A stretch of DNA of 64,000 nt from Diprion similis (lineage: Eukaryota > Arthropoda > Insecta > Hymenoptera > Diprionidae). Below are positions 24,607-36,569 of this stretch, in pieces (within the stretch, counting starts at the first letter, position 1; each line of letters starts with the position of its first letter). The stretch is from NCBI RefSeq assembly GCF_021155765.1, contig NC_060114.1:12677001-12741000 (forward strand). Reading direction: 5' to 3'. The translations under genes were made by a program, and so were the position numbers. The notes under the pieces were generated by a model, which searched no databases, had not been told where the DNA came from, and was given only the letters and a program-made list of their open reading frames with translations.

Positions 24607-27479
24607 AGTATATGTCTCGATGATATATTCATATCCTACATATTGATCACTTAATGGGGATGTTTTTGATACAGTGATCAGTAACTTGGAGAGCATAATG
24701 CGATTGTTCACAACGTTGGACATGGTCTTCGTCTTCGTCATCCTGACATCTGACTTCAGCATTACGTTCTCTCATACTTCTTCCTCTTCGTCGTCCTTCA
24801 AGACAAAGATTTCATCAAACTGTTTAAAAATGTTGTTGCCTTGGGCCGTAATGTCAAGTCCGTGCCTCTGCAGGGTGCGAGAGCATTGTGGAACCAGTTT
24901 CTTTTATCCAAATGCGTGGGTTTCTAGGCGTAGGATTTAATGTCAGCTGAAGGGTTCGTACCAACGTTGGCACTTCGTGGGGTGGTTTGAAATGTCGGGA
25001 CCTTTCGGTTACGCCGTTGCTTTGCCTCACTCGTTTCTACTTCCGTTAACTTCCGCATTTAGTTTTGCCCTCGTTAGGGACTTTTTCGACTAACCAGTTA
25101 CATAAACATGATAAATATCTTTGTCGACAATTTCAATTTCGATTTCCGTTTCCCCACAAGCTTTCCACAGTGACACAATTACCTTCAAGATGGCGTGGTA
25201 TTTTCCAGATACCTGAAGTCATTATGTGATTCGTTAATTCGATACCATGAAGACGAATACCATGAAAACGAGGATCAAGACAAGCATGATCGAGAAACGG
25301 TTCCGGATGCACGTGGAAAGCCTCTGACAAGGTATAATAGGTGCCAAGGCGGACTTCACCTACGCGTGAATACGACCAAGGAACGATGAAAGCCCGGAGT
25401 TTGACGGACGTTGAAAAATTTGTCTTTCTCAATTCATCCGGTACATAGACGTATACACGTAGGTATACAAGCATCAACACAGTTTCGAACACGGTTACAC
25501 AGAGTGTAATTCCGAAAGGTGATTTCACGTTAGGGTCCGCACATATCGTATACTATATAGGTACGTACGGGGTCGAAAGAGAAGATGCGAGGAGATAGAT
25601 ATCCATTTTTCAAAGGCATATAAACGCGAGTTATTAATATGCTCGTATTATGAGGCACAAAGGAGGTAATTAGCGGTGCGTTCATCAGTCATTCGGCCAT
25701 CCCCACGCATACCATACCTACAACCGGCAAAGCGGCGAGGAGGATGCGATGGCGAGATCGTGGCAACCGGGACTAGAGTGGTCCATCTCATCACCCGAAC
25801 TCCGAAACGGACCAACAAGATCGGTTGTTACTCTCCGGCTGCACCAAGTCAGAGGGGCGCGCAAGACACATTAGAGGGCTAATGAAGTCCGGCTAAGACA
25901 GGAGAGCCGAGGGAGATGAGGGTGAGTGGGAAAAAGAAGCAGCGGAAATACTCGTAGATAAAAAGTCGAAAATAAGATGGAAAAAAATATTCTCGACTCC
26001 GATTAACTCGCCTTATATTTTATACCGCCGGGTTACCTGACTCCTAAGATTTTTAATTAGATGGACCGCCAGCCCATCTATCACCTACCGTGATGAGCCC
26101 TAGGCCAGCTCTTCTTATGTTTATACGCTCGTATTATTGTATAATACCTGCAGCTCCCAACACCGGCACGCGTTTTAACTAGATCCGCATGACGTTTATA
26201 CACTTACCCGTCTTTCTTTAATGCCCGTTTTTTATACACTCTCATTTATTACCTCGTGATAACGATTAATTACTGGTAAGTAGATTTTCGATCGTTTGGC
26301 ATGTGTTTCATGGGAGTTGCGTCGTGCATCCATCACACGTTGTACAATGATTCAGGATTTAAGGTGTGATAAACGGTTTCGATGCCGTTCCTGAACAAAT
26401 TGCAAGACCAACTTAATTCAACTGAACGGTAATGATCAGTAGTTTCTTTCTCAAGTTGATTATCGTTCTGAAATCGTTATACTATGTCAAATGGATCTCT
26501 TTTTCGATCAGCATTCACGTGTGGTTCCGTTGTATCATCCTTGTTTTTTCAGCCGCTCGTCTGCCCACGGTAAGCCTCGCGGCTTTACTCAAATGATACT
26601 TTAATAGCCTTTCTAATAATCACTGTGATCTAGTACCGTTAAACCATCCACGATCTCGGTGATGACACGATGGTACGACACACCTAAACACACACTTGAC
26701 TTGTAGAGGCGTGACGAGATCCATTTAGGGAATGAGCTTGGAAGAGAAAAAAACGACTTTGCTGCCTGCAGGTATCGGTACTCAACATCTCAACGCTGCT
26801 CTGTAGTAATATTCGCGCGTAGTGGAGAGAAATTGGAAGATCAAAGTAAGTCTCGACTTTACCTTAGCAGGTAGGCATCTACGTAGCTTTTCAGATCTTG
26901 AATAATCAGTTCGAAGGATTGGAACACACGTCGAGTGTCTGCACGAATTCGTTTGTGAACAAATGTGTGTATGTGTGTAGGTACATCATAGATAGGCGGT
27001 GTCGGTGTGGCTCGGGCAACCGAGCACAACCTTTGTTTCGCTGTAATGCAGTCGGTTTTCCGGCTCTCCAGCACTCTGGTCATATTAAATGTGGAGAGCA
27101 GACCAGCAGTTGAGGGCGATGACAAAGCTCTGCGGTAAGCTCAAAGCTCCGCCCGATGGATGCAGGAAGACCTGCAGCATCAGGCCGGGCCGAGAGGAAG
27201 AGGCGGGAAAAGTAAAAGAAAAGTGAAAAGTGACAACAACTGAAGGAGAGGAAAACAAAAAGAAAAAAGAAAGCAAGAAAATTTCAGCGTCCGTCTCGAT
27301 AGCCGCGCATGCACCGCCATATTATCGCACAAGTTTCCGCAAATGATGATGTCCAGTTTTACCGTCTAGGTTAGATTCAGGTGGGGAAATGCAGGGAATA
27401 AAAGAAATGGAAGAGAGCCGAATGGAGGCGTGGAGAAAGGAACGGGGTGGAACCTCTGAATTATTCCAGTCGCGAAAGT
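24607..27479. other. Gene-free interval
   Basis: A+T-rich with moderate-G+C patches around 25.7-26.1 kb and 27.0-27.3 kb. A CAGGTAG (Zelda/TAGteam-type heptamer) lies at 26868-26874. A 131-codon - strand frame at 25133-25528 has no recognisable pattern and no splice context. Confidence 0.5.
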
Positions 27480-27790
27480 TCCTGCGTCTGCAAGTTGCTG
27501 GTCGGGCGGTTTTATGTGCCCGGATCATTCGCCTCGTCCTGCCACAGGACCTCCACCTGAGTTCGTAAAGACCGGGGACTCGACCCCCGGTGAACCCCCT
27601 GAAACCGTTGAACCTCCCCTTCAGCCACCCGCGGCCCGTTGCTTCTGGCCTCCACCTTCGCGGTCGGAGGTTGAAATCAATACTCGACTCGTCCACACTC
27701 GCCGACGTCCCGACGTCTGCTGTAATGCACCTTGGCTTATAAGCCAACTTTCATCCCTGGACGTTGAGCGTCTCTGAGTCGTGTTAAATG
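27480..27790. promoter_or_regulatory. GC-rich block with TATA-like motif
   Basis: Strongly GC-rich over 300 bp, open on both strands because stops are rare in such composition (141 codons on -, 87 on +). It ends with TTATAAG near 27737 ahead of a possible start region. More likely a regulatory or promoter island than coding: the frames show no family signature. Confidence 0.3.
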
Positions 27791-28539
27791 CTGTTGTTTG
27801 TTCGGTGAATCGGGGGGCTGATCACTTGGAAATTAAACAAATGATTTTAATTCATTAACAGTAGCTTCAAGTGATTTATATCTTATTATGAGATTTTGCT
27901 TGATGTACAGTTTTACCTTTGATTTTCGAACGCTGTAGACAATTTTAAATCATATTCGCAATGGCTCTAGTTATGACTATTGATTTCTTGTTATTTTGAA
28001 TTTCAAAGAATATTTCAACCATTCAAGTTTCTTTGTCGTACAATTTGATTTCCGACCGTTAAATTTATGACTTTCTTGAGTGAATGGTCCCTTGGGTGAC
28101 TCGAGGTCTTCCTGAGTCTGTCGGGGAATCGGCACACCGATGATTAATCAATCGTGGTGATCATCGTTGTCGCCATCTTGGGGCTCATCAGACCTGAGGT
28201 ACCTTATGCTGCATGCTTTGCCAATGACACATGAACAGAAATCCTCAGAAAGTTGGGTCTGTCGGGTCAATCTATCCTTCGAAACTTGAACCCCTGTTTT
28301 ATATACTACAAAACAAGTGTAACGAGTTGTTTGATGTGCGTTAATTCAGACAGGAAATATCATTGGTTAAGATTGAGATTATTTCGTTGAATTCAATTGA
28401 AAAAATCTTTCATTTCAAGGATCGAATACGTCGGAGATGAAAAATGGAAACTTAACAAATCTTCTACCTTAATTCCTTTTTGGTTTTAATTTTATAAGAC
28501 GTGAAAGTTGACGCGGGGTGATTCGTTGCAGCAGTTGCA

Positions 28540-28810
28540 TCGATAATTACCTACGCCGAGGTGTCCGTCTTGCAGGACTAATAGGTAATAAGCATCTAAT
28601 AAAGGCTGGGCTGCCTGCGAGACCTGGTTGAATGGTAGCTGCGGGTATTACAAGCTCCATTAATCAGCCGGCTACGTCGAGAAATTGACAGGCCATACGC
28701 AACGAGTCTCGACCAGGGATTCGACGAGACTTCAAAGGCGTATTAGGATCGTGCTGCGGGCCTCGCGACCGCCCCGATTAATCTCCGTGTCTAGGCCTGG
28801 ACTTTGAATA
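28540..28810. promoter_or_regulatory. Candidate conserved non-coding element
   Basis: A G+C-moderate block with clustered homeodomain-type cores (ATTA/TAAT, e.g. in GATAATTACC, CCATTAATCAG) between simple A+T-rich flanks. It looks like insect developmental enhancers. No alignment is available here to show conservation. Confidence 0.25.
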
Positions 28811-29454
28811 TACCCGATATGTACGCCGACGATGAACCGCAGACATTGTTCATTTACGTGGAGCACTGACAGGAAGAGGTGTATTTGAAAAAAGTAAAGA
28901 AGGCGTGCATCGATTTGGTAAATTGTGGTATGACTTTATTAAATGATTCGTTAATCATTTCCCTTTCTGCTCAATTTCGCAGTATAACTTGGCGAGAAAT
29001 AGCGTTGGACAGATCTCAAAAAATAAGTATCAAGTTTTGGAATCTTTGCTTCAGTGTCATTTTTTTTTAATTTGTTCAACACGGAATTCAGCTCAGGTTA
29101 TTACCATGATAGTTTTGAACAATAGTGCGAAAGTTTTAGTGTTTTCAATGGTTGGTGTGTTCGTCTTAGAACTCAGGAGATCGACAATTTTAAGAGTTTT
29201 GATCCTTCAAACTTATTCAGGTTCGGAGTCGTCGAATTTCGAGGACTTGGAGCTTTCAAAATTTCTATGTCTGCTAGTACGCATTATTTTTCTTTCAAAT
29301 GATATGAAACTGTCAGATCCATGATTCAAAGATTCTTTCGTTGTAGTCTGAGAAACAAAAAACAACGCCAAGGAACAAAATTTACGCCTAAAAATTTCAG
29401 AGTCAGCTGTTTTTGGTTCGTTTTTAAGCTCGTCGAACTTTGGATAGGTGTGTA

Positions 29455-29455
<1 letters not shown>

Positions 29456-29488
<33 letters not shown>
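29456..29488. repeat. Poly-A tract
   Basis: About 33 A residues with no retroelement body recognisable beside it. Confidence 0.9.
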
Positions 29489-29490
<2 letters not shown>

Positions 29491-29729
29491 ATCCAAAAGA
29501 CTTAAAATAAGTAAAAAGTAATAGAAACTTGTAATGGAGGCCAAAATCTTAACAAGAATTGTCAAAAGTAAGGACTGAACTCATATAAACTCCTCAATAT
29601 TTCAATCGTTTGTAATTTAGAAATGATTCCGAGCAATTTCACTCTCAAGTAACGTAAGGTTTCATTGAAACTTGTTCGATACTCTGTGAACGAATTTTAT
29701 CGTTTCAAACGATTCCTGCAGCAGGGTAA

Positions 29730-30065
29730 AATACGGGGGATTTATCAATACGGGTAATCGGTTGAGCCTGGAAGGGAGGGATCACGTTGCGGCGGATTCA
29801 CCTGGCCGCGCGACAACCGCTAAAGTTGAACAATGCGGAATCCGGAGCTTGAAAACAATGCCGTGCGGGAATGACCAGCACCTGGAAATCCCTGCGGGCG
29901 TTTAATGCCGGCAGGCGAACTGCGAGCATTCCGGATATTAAACTTCAATAATACCGAGCTCCGGAAGTAATTAGATCAGCCTTTAAGCAGCCCCGGAAAC
30001 ACCCCCGATATAAGGGATTGGGGCGTTCCTCCTCCGCTTCCCCCCTTCGCCTCCAGCCCTCTTTC
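29730..30065. promoter_or_regulatory. Candidate conserved non-coding element
   Basis: GC-richer block with CCGGATATTAAACTTCAATA and AAGTAATTAGATCAGCC, that is, homeodomain-type AATTA/TAAT cores within a complex, non-repetitive sequence. No open frame of note. Confidence 0.25.
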
Positions 30066-30387
30066 TATATCTCCAGTGATTTCACACCGTGATTTTTGGC
30101 TGTTAACTTAAACGTGGGAAAACATGTGCGGCCCTTTATCGTGTGTTGAGTATTCAGTAAATTTTTTATATTCGTATTAAGCTGCGAGGATTTAGTTGAA
30201 GATAGAGAACAATGGAATTATGAAGGAAGGATTTTGAAAAATAACAAAACCGTATCATTCGGAATTCTATTTTCTATGAAATCAATGATGCACTTTTTAT
30301 TTATCTATAAAACATTTGGCCGATATTGATTACGATCGATAAACGACAGAGAAAAGTTTTGTTTCTTCTTTAACAGTGACTTTGTAG

Positions 30388-30535
30388 GAAATAGTTGTGT
30401 AAATAAAATGATGATCCATCGTAGTGTGAAATATATCAAACAAATCTACTGAATTTCTAAACATTTTAAAGTGATTTGGACGAGGCATCGATATGCTTCT
30501 AATTACAATCTCAGTATTTTTTTAGAGAACTTCGT
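30388..30535 (+). repeat. Dispersed repeat family, copy A
   Basis: Shares an ordered series of words (GGAAATAG, ATAAAAT, CCATCGTAG, GTGAAAT, CAAACAAAT, AAACATTTTAA, GCATCGATAT) with the copies at 41008-41112 and 48715-48870. Divergence is high, so it is an old dispersed repeat. Confidence 0.55.
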
Positions 30536-30655
30536 ATAGCTTGCGAGTATAATAATTTGGTAAATACTCGGTGGGCGGGTATTCCATGATAAAATTAATA
30601 AAATGCATCTATTTTTGACCAACCAACCTTCTCAAACGTCTTAAGACGCAAGTAA

Positions 30656-30814
30656 TTACTCAATGGTCAGAGAAGCGAGTTCATTTGGGCTCAGGGCCTC
30701 GTCTTCCTCATCCTCATCCTCATCCTCATCCTCGTCTTTGCCGTCATCCTTTCCCACCTGATCCTCCCACTGCAAGCTGCCAAGGATTGTTACCTCTCGC
30801 AGACGAGAAAGGCG
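30656..30814 (-). other. Short acidic open frame (52 codons) around a CCTCAT repeat
   Basis: The - strand frame reads a basic/hydrophobic start, then GSLQWEDQVGKDDGK, a DE repeat of about 14 residues and a natural-looking end (ALSPNELASLTIE) before a stop. Possible acceptors (GGCAG, TTGCAG) exist inside. It could be a terminal exon with an acidic tail, but the acidic run comes from the (CCTCAT)n repeat at 30703-30735 and no partner exon was found. Confidence 0.2.
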
Positions 30815-33170
30815 TTACTCACTCACGGTAGCTTCAGTCAAGAGAATTAAATTATAAACGCTAATGGAGCCGGTCGAAAAGCCTGGACTTCAATCGCCAG
30901 CAAAATCCAACTAATTCCGACATGAAAAAAAGTAAGTTCTTCAAAATAGAAAACGTCCATGGGTATTGAAAATTAAATTTTTTATTCATTTCGGTGAAAA
31001 CATGTATTGTAGAAATCTGAAAAGTATACCTAGAAATTGAACTTTTTGTGCCAAGGAATTTTATTGAAGCATGTTATTTATAATTATTGTTACGGGATTG
31101 CATCGTGCATAAACCCTGCTTCATCCATCTTACTTAGACACCAGTAAAAACATAGCAGGCGATAAATTTTTCTTAATACTTTTCGTTCCTTTTTTCTCAA
31201 TTCTTTCTTTACTTTTGCACATATAGGTATATAATATTATAAATCTTTAGATCGCAGGGACGAAATTTGTTACGCGAGAAATATGAATTGTTAATAGAAG
31301 GTAAAAGCAATTTTATGTCACTCTACATAACGGGGATGCCGATATACATATATATTCTTCGGTCCTGCAGGATGAGAGGTCCTCCTGCTCTTCTTCATCG
31401 TATCATAATTCCGCTTTCTTTCTTCCTTTCTTTCCTACTTTCCTCGAGCAGGGGGTATGTAAATGTGAATCTTTCTCACCCCCGTGAGAGCCCCTCTCCT
31501 CGCGTCCCGCATACATTAGTTTTTATCTGTTTCATTTTTTTCCTTTTGTTTCCTTCCTCTTTTTTCCGCTAACTTCTGCCTCGCCTTTTTCGTTTTTTTT
31601 TTCTCTCACTTTTTTTTCACCTTATCGTTTTTTATTTGGTGCGATAATTTTCATAAAATTTTCTCCTCGTACCGCCGCATATTCTTCTCCTTGCTTACTT
31701 ATACCGGAAGCTACTGTAGTATGGTACGTAAATCCCGTGCTGTAAAGTGATATTTCCAACTTTACTCCCTTCATTTATATTATTTATACCTTTATAAGTA
31801 AGTCAGTAAAGACGAATTGCGTGTAGAATTTATGCACAATTTTTAACGCTTTTAAACTGTTTTACCGTGTAACTACAAATTCTAAAATCAGTATAATAAT
31901 TACGTATAAATCGTAAAATATTTTTGTAATATTAATTGTTGGGCGTGAATAAGAAAAAAACGTTTGAAAAAAATTGTAAAATTGCACCGGATTCTCCATG
32001 AGTGAAAGTGAAATAATTATTCGCGTTAATTTCATGATTTTCAGATCATCGATTCACTACCATTAACTTAATTTTTCTTCTCCCTTATCTTTTTCCTCTG
32101 TACCTAATCGGCACCCCATGGAAAGCGATGAAAAATTTAATATAGAAACGGGCCTTGGGATGATCGATGCAAGATAGTTGCTCGCGGGACCGACGAAGAT
32201 TAGGATAGGAATAAGGTATATATAGTGGGGCGATTCAGCCCCCGACTCGTTCCGGGAGCAGAAGATGAGCGATCGCCCCCAAGAGAGTCGAGAGTCGGCT
32301 GTCGACTTGCGCAGCCTCGTGAAAACGTGCAGCAACGGCGCCCCTTTCTGCCCCTCTTTATCATTTCGAGTCTATTGTTTAGTTTCGAATACACCGTTAT
32401 GTATCTCGAAGTCTACGTCATCGACTCGGATCTGCACGATGATGCATTTCCATCAATTTTATGCACCTATACCTTCGTTCGTTGGACGCGTAATGTCCCA
32501 GATTTTTACGCGGAATCGACTCTTGATCGAATATGTTTTTCGACTTTTTTGTCGCTCCTTTTTGTTCGCTTATTTTTCGTCTCATTCCTATCCAAATTAC
32601 GTTGTTTTTTAGGTTATTTATGGTTGTCGAAGTAGATTATTTCGGGCAAAAGTTTACGCATGGACTGATTCAGCATTATTAACAATAAGCCTGCATTTAT
32701 GCAATTCATAGTACATGTTGTAGACAGTTGCGCCTGTTTTCGGCAACCAAAAGTACATATTTACTTATCGACATTTGTCTCAGCGAGACAAATGAGGATC
32801 GCTAAAAGTGTATTGTCAATTGCATTATTGAACATATTGAATGAATCTAACGAATGACTTTTGTAAAAATGAAGAAGAAGACAGGAATTTTCTTACAGTT
32901 ACAGCGTTTCGCTGATAAAACAGATTCTTGCTACACATGCAATAATTATGCCGCGCAATTGGTTCGTTTGTTCGAAAATGGAGTGAAAATAAAACTCCCA
33001 CGAAGTATATAAAGTGTATAGGTCTAATAACTGGGCGATGAACGAAGATAGTGAAAAACGGTTGAGGTCAACAGAAAAAAAACGACAAAAAAAAAAACGA
33101 CAAAAAATGCATTATTTCGATTATAAATTATAAGGCGAAATAAAGGAAACACGTAATTTTGCCGCTGGTT
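30815..33170. other. Gene-free interval with pyrimidine-rich DNA
   Basis: Long T/C-rich stretch at 31.4-31.65 kb. A G+C-moderate patch at 32.2-32.4 kb gives overlapping spurious frames on both strands. A perfect 10-bp hairpin with a 3-nt loop lies at 32772-32794. No gene supported. Confidence 0.5.
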
Positions 33171-33720
33171 ACAGAGGCGTGTCGTACAAGTTTCTATCTG
33201 AAAAATGATTAGTCAGTCAGGCTTGCAGGATCGTGTCGTGCGACTGTATCATCGAGGCGATAACAATAGCCCAAAAATGTGTGTAACGTAGACCTGCAGA
33301 CCGTATATACGAGCAGCATACGGGATTCGAAGAACAATCGAAGAGCTCACAACAAACCGCATCAGCGCGGTAGGTACCAGTTGCACATATTATTCACGCG
33401 CAGGGGAGAGACAATACACAAATGCGCAACGCGGCCGATGGGATCGCGATTAGTGGATCTAAACAATCGAGGGGGCTGGCAGGTGCCTCGCACCCCCGTA
33501 AATCACGGCTGATATACCTGCCCTGTATCTGCGTAGCGGCCGATGCAGATGGCTAAATCACCGCTCGTTCACACGCCGGTTATACGCCCGGTTTATAGGC
33601 AACCGTGAGTGTTACTCAACAGCTGGAAACACCTGTGCGCAGGACGCGCATGGCACGTATCACCACATTGCCTTTTGACTAGACACACCTAACTCGGTGT
33701 TTGTTCGTTCCGCCGTGCCG
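33170..33720. promoter_or_regulatory. Candidate enhancer block with E-boxes
   Basis: Complex, G+C-moderate sequence containing an AACAATAG Sox-type site near 33265, CAGGTG near 33480 and CACCTG near 33628, plus several palindromic CG-rich words. It is clearly distinct from its simple-sequence neighbours. Function is inferred from composition only. Confidence 0.25.
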
Positions 33721-34837
33721 TGCAGACGGGGCGTGGATCGTCTATTTGAAATTATATACCACCGGTGGGAATTATTTGTACGATACAACCGTTTTTGAAC
33801 GATCCCCAAAACGAAGGGGTGAAAACATCCTTGTTATACGTATTCTAGCAGCCGGTTGCGGCTCTGTACGCGAATATTTTCAAATCCTTCTTGTGGCTAA
33901 ACTTTTGGACGTAGTCGTATGCTGTAGCGGAATTTTTTGTGGAGCTTGTTGAGACCTGACAGAGAAAGGTTAAGTTTTATATATGAGAGATCAGATCATC
34001 TGTAGTAGTTGGACTTTAGACTAAAACAGCGGCTTGTTGACGGAACAAAATGTAATAAATATAAATTTCAATATAAAAAAATAATCGAACTGTAAATCAA
34101 AGGAACTTAAATGAAAGAAATATTTTCTGAAAATGTCATTTTAGAAAAAAAAATATGGCACGAATTACAAAGGGTGTAACGACGAGCGATGAATTTGTAT
34201 GAATTGATGAACAAAATATGCTACGCGGTGATCAAATATCTTTATTTCGAATTTCGAATTATTTCGAAGAGAATTCACTAAATATTCTGAAAACGAGCAT
34301 CGAATCGTGAAGAAAAAAAAAAAGAATTCTAAAATATAATGCGATCCGTATAAATTGGCGAGCAGTTGCGAGTTTTTCAGAAACTCGATTGGAAGTTTTC
34401 AAGTTGTTTCCAATTTTGAAATTTTTTAAATCAACAAATTAAAAAAAAATGTATTGTATCCAAGTCAATTCGATGAAGAGATAAGGGATGAGAATGAGAA
34501 TGCGAATAAGCACGCTTGTAAGAATGAAAATTAGAAGGGTGGCGGAGCTTTTGTACATTTGTAAAGAGGAGTCGGTGGTGTACAGATAGCGAGTGATTCA
34601 TCTTTGACGACGCTACCCCCTGCGGTAGAACGGTTGTAGGTATTATTGACGTAACATAACGACGAAACAACAAGCGTGCAAAGAGCGAAAGAAAGAGAGA
34701 GAGAGTGAGAGTAGGTGAAGGGGGATGCAGGCGAGGCTCGATAAAATCGATTCGATCTCTCATCCCGCCGAAATTCCATACAACGTGACAATCGGGGCGT
34801 CCGTCAGCAACTGGGAAATGAAAAAAACGTCAACAAT

Positions 34838-34868
<31 letters not shown>

Positions 34869-35320
34869 AAAAAGAAAAAACTAGAAAAGGGAAAGAGCGC
34901 TCGGAGAAGAAGAGAAACAGAGAGAGGTAGATGAAAAAACGGAATGGGAAAAAAGAGAGAGGGAACCGCTTCACGGCACCGCGCTACTCGAGTGGTGTGG
35001 ATGCCGAGAATCGACAGGGTGTTTTAAAACGAGTGCTATCGGTAATCGAAATCGCTCTGGGGGCTTTTGCCACCACCCACGAGGGCGCCGCCCGACTGCT
35101 GTTGCAGGGGATGCTGGGTGCTCAACCGCGAACATCCCGATAGCCTCCTCGTGATCTTTGTCTACCCTCTCGACTCCCGACTCTCTGTTAAAAATCTCCT
35201 CCACACCGCAAACGACATCGTCTACCTATGCTGCAAATCGCTGTTCTATTGTTGCTACAATATTTCCATATACAGGGCCGTGAATTTCTAACAACTGAAT
35301 AGTCTGTCGTCTGTTCGAAT
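33721..35320. other. Gene-free interval
   Basis: A+T-rich, with GA-rich simple sequence at 34.68-34.72 kb, a poly-A tract of about 30 bases ending near 34864, and a G+C-moderate patch at 34.97-35.2 kb. Frames here are spurious. Confidence 0.5.
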
Positions 35321-35558
35321 TTAACGCGCATGCGCTACAATTCGAGAGCGGCTGTTTGCCAGGGTGACCAACGGTCATAAATTTAGACGACAGTTTACCG
35401 CGATTTATGTAACCTTGATAATTTTGACACATGTTATCGGTGTTGAACACAACTGCCAGTAGTGCCAGTGACAATTGTTAAAAATTTTTAGGTTTGAGCG
35501 TGACACTTAGTCACCCTGGCAAACAATTTCTCTCGGATTGTAGTGCATGCGTATTTAA
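35321..35558. mobile_element. MITE-like element with ~42-bp terminal inverted repeats and TTAA ends
   Basis: The left arm 35327-35368 and right arm 35510-35551 are inverted copies (CGCATGC-CTACAA-CGAGAG, then TGTTTGCCAGGGTGAC), about 85% identical by eye. TTAA occurs just outside each arm (35321-35324 and 35555-35558). The ~140-bp centre has no coding capacity. The TTAA flank suggests a piggyBac-type target site, but the termini are not the usual piggyBac CCC/CCY, so the superfamily is open. Confidence 0.7.
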
Positions 35559-36569
35559 TTGTAACAAAAAAAAAAAAAAAACATTAAACACCGAAAGAAC
35601 ACAAGAAAATGGTGTTTTTCAAAAGGTCATGATTTGTTGAAATTGCGATTAAATGTGACCGTTTGGAACGCTATCGGACCGTTAAGACTTGTTTCGATTA
35701 AGATAAAGTGTGAAAGAATTTGTATACAGGAAAAATCTCTACATATATTATACGAACGGAAGGATAATTGAAATCGAATAAATGTACGAAATTGTGTTTC
35801 TCCCCGGGAGGAACATGCGGGCAGATAAATTAATAAATCCCCTCATGCGTTTGCTTCCGTTTCCGTATATAGTATATTTTGTGCAACGGGTTTCCTCCTT
35901 GGTTCTCTGGCATGTAAACGCATTCATGAAGAAAGAAAGAGAGAGAAAATAAATAAGGAGCTAGTCTGCGTCACTTAATTCACCGTTCGAATTTACAACG
36001 GCAAACTCATGGAATCCCTTTCGGTAATTATCATCGTCTGGATGTGGTGGCTGCGAAGGGCGATGGGGTGAATGCGCTCGTATTTAATAATTCCGTGGCA
36101 GGATCATAGTTGACTGGCTACAAGCTAGGCGAAGGGCGTTCTGCGTTCTGTTTTTCTCCCGCGTTTAATAAAGTTAAATTCAGATCACACATGACTGACT
36201 TTCCTGCATGCCGCCGCAACGCACGAGGGGTGCAGTTTGCTCTTGCGTGAACCGCAGGTTCGACACCTCAAATGTGCGCCTGAATTAATTAAAAATATCC
36301 TGCCACCCTCTACGCGGAGAAATTTCGGCCGTTACGATAATCGGCTGACAAGTAGCTAGATTTACCCATTTTTTTTTTGTATTCTTTTTTCAACAGGTTA
36401 TACAGGTGCAAGAATATTCGGTTTTTTCAAGCTTGCTGCGGATTTTTGAACGGAAGTTAAGAAATTGTTAAACTAGTAATGTGCGGCGGTAATTTTTTTT
36501 CCAAACTATGAAATGAATACTTCTTTCGGAAATATGTATTTATTTTGTGTCTGAATTGCTCTGCTTATT

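Noticed and set aside
25133..25528. 131-codon - strand frame
   Set aside because: No recognisable motif, and no acceptor/donor pair that would join it to another exon.
27322..27747. 141-codon - strand frame in the GC-rich block
   Set aside because: Stops are rare in GC-rich sequence and both strands are open. The residues (R, G, P) only reflect composition.
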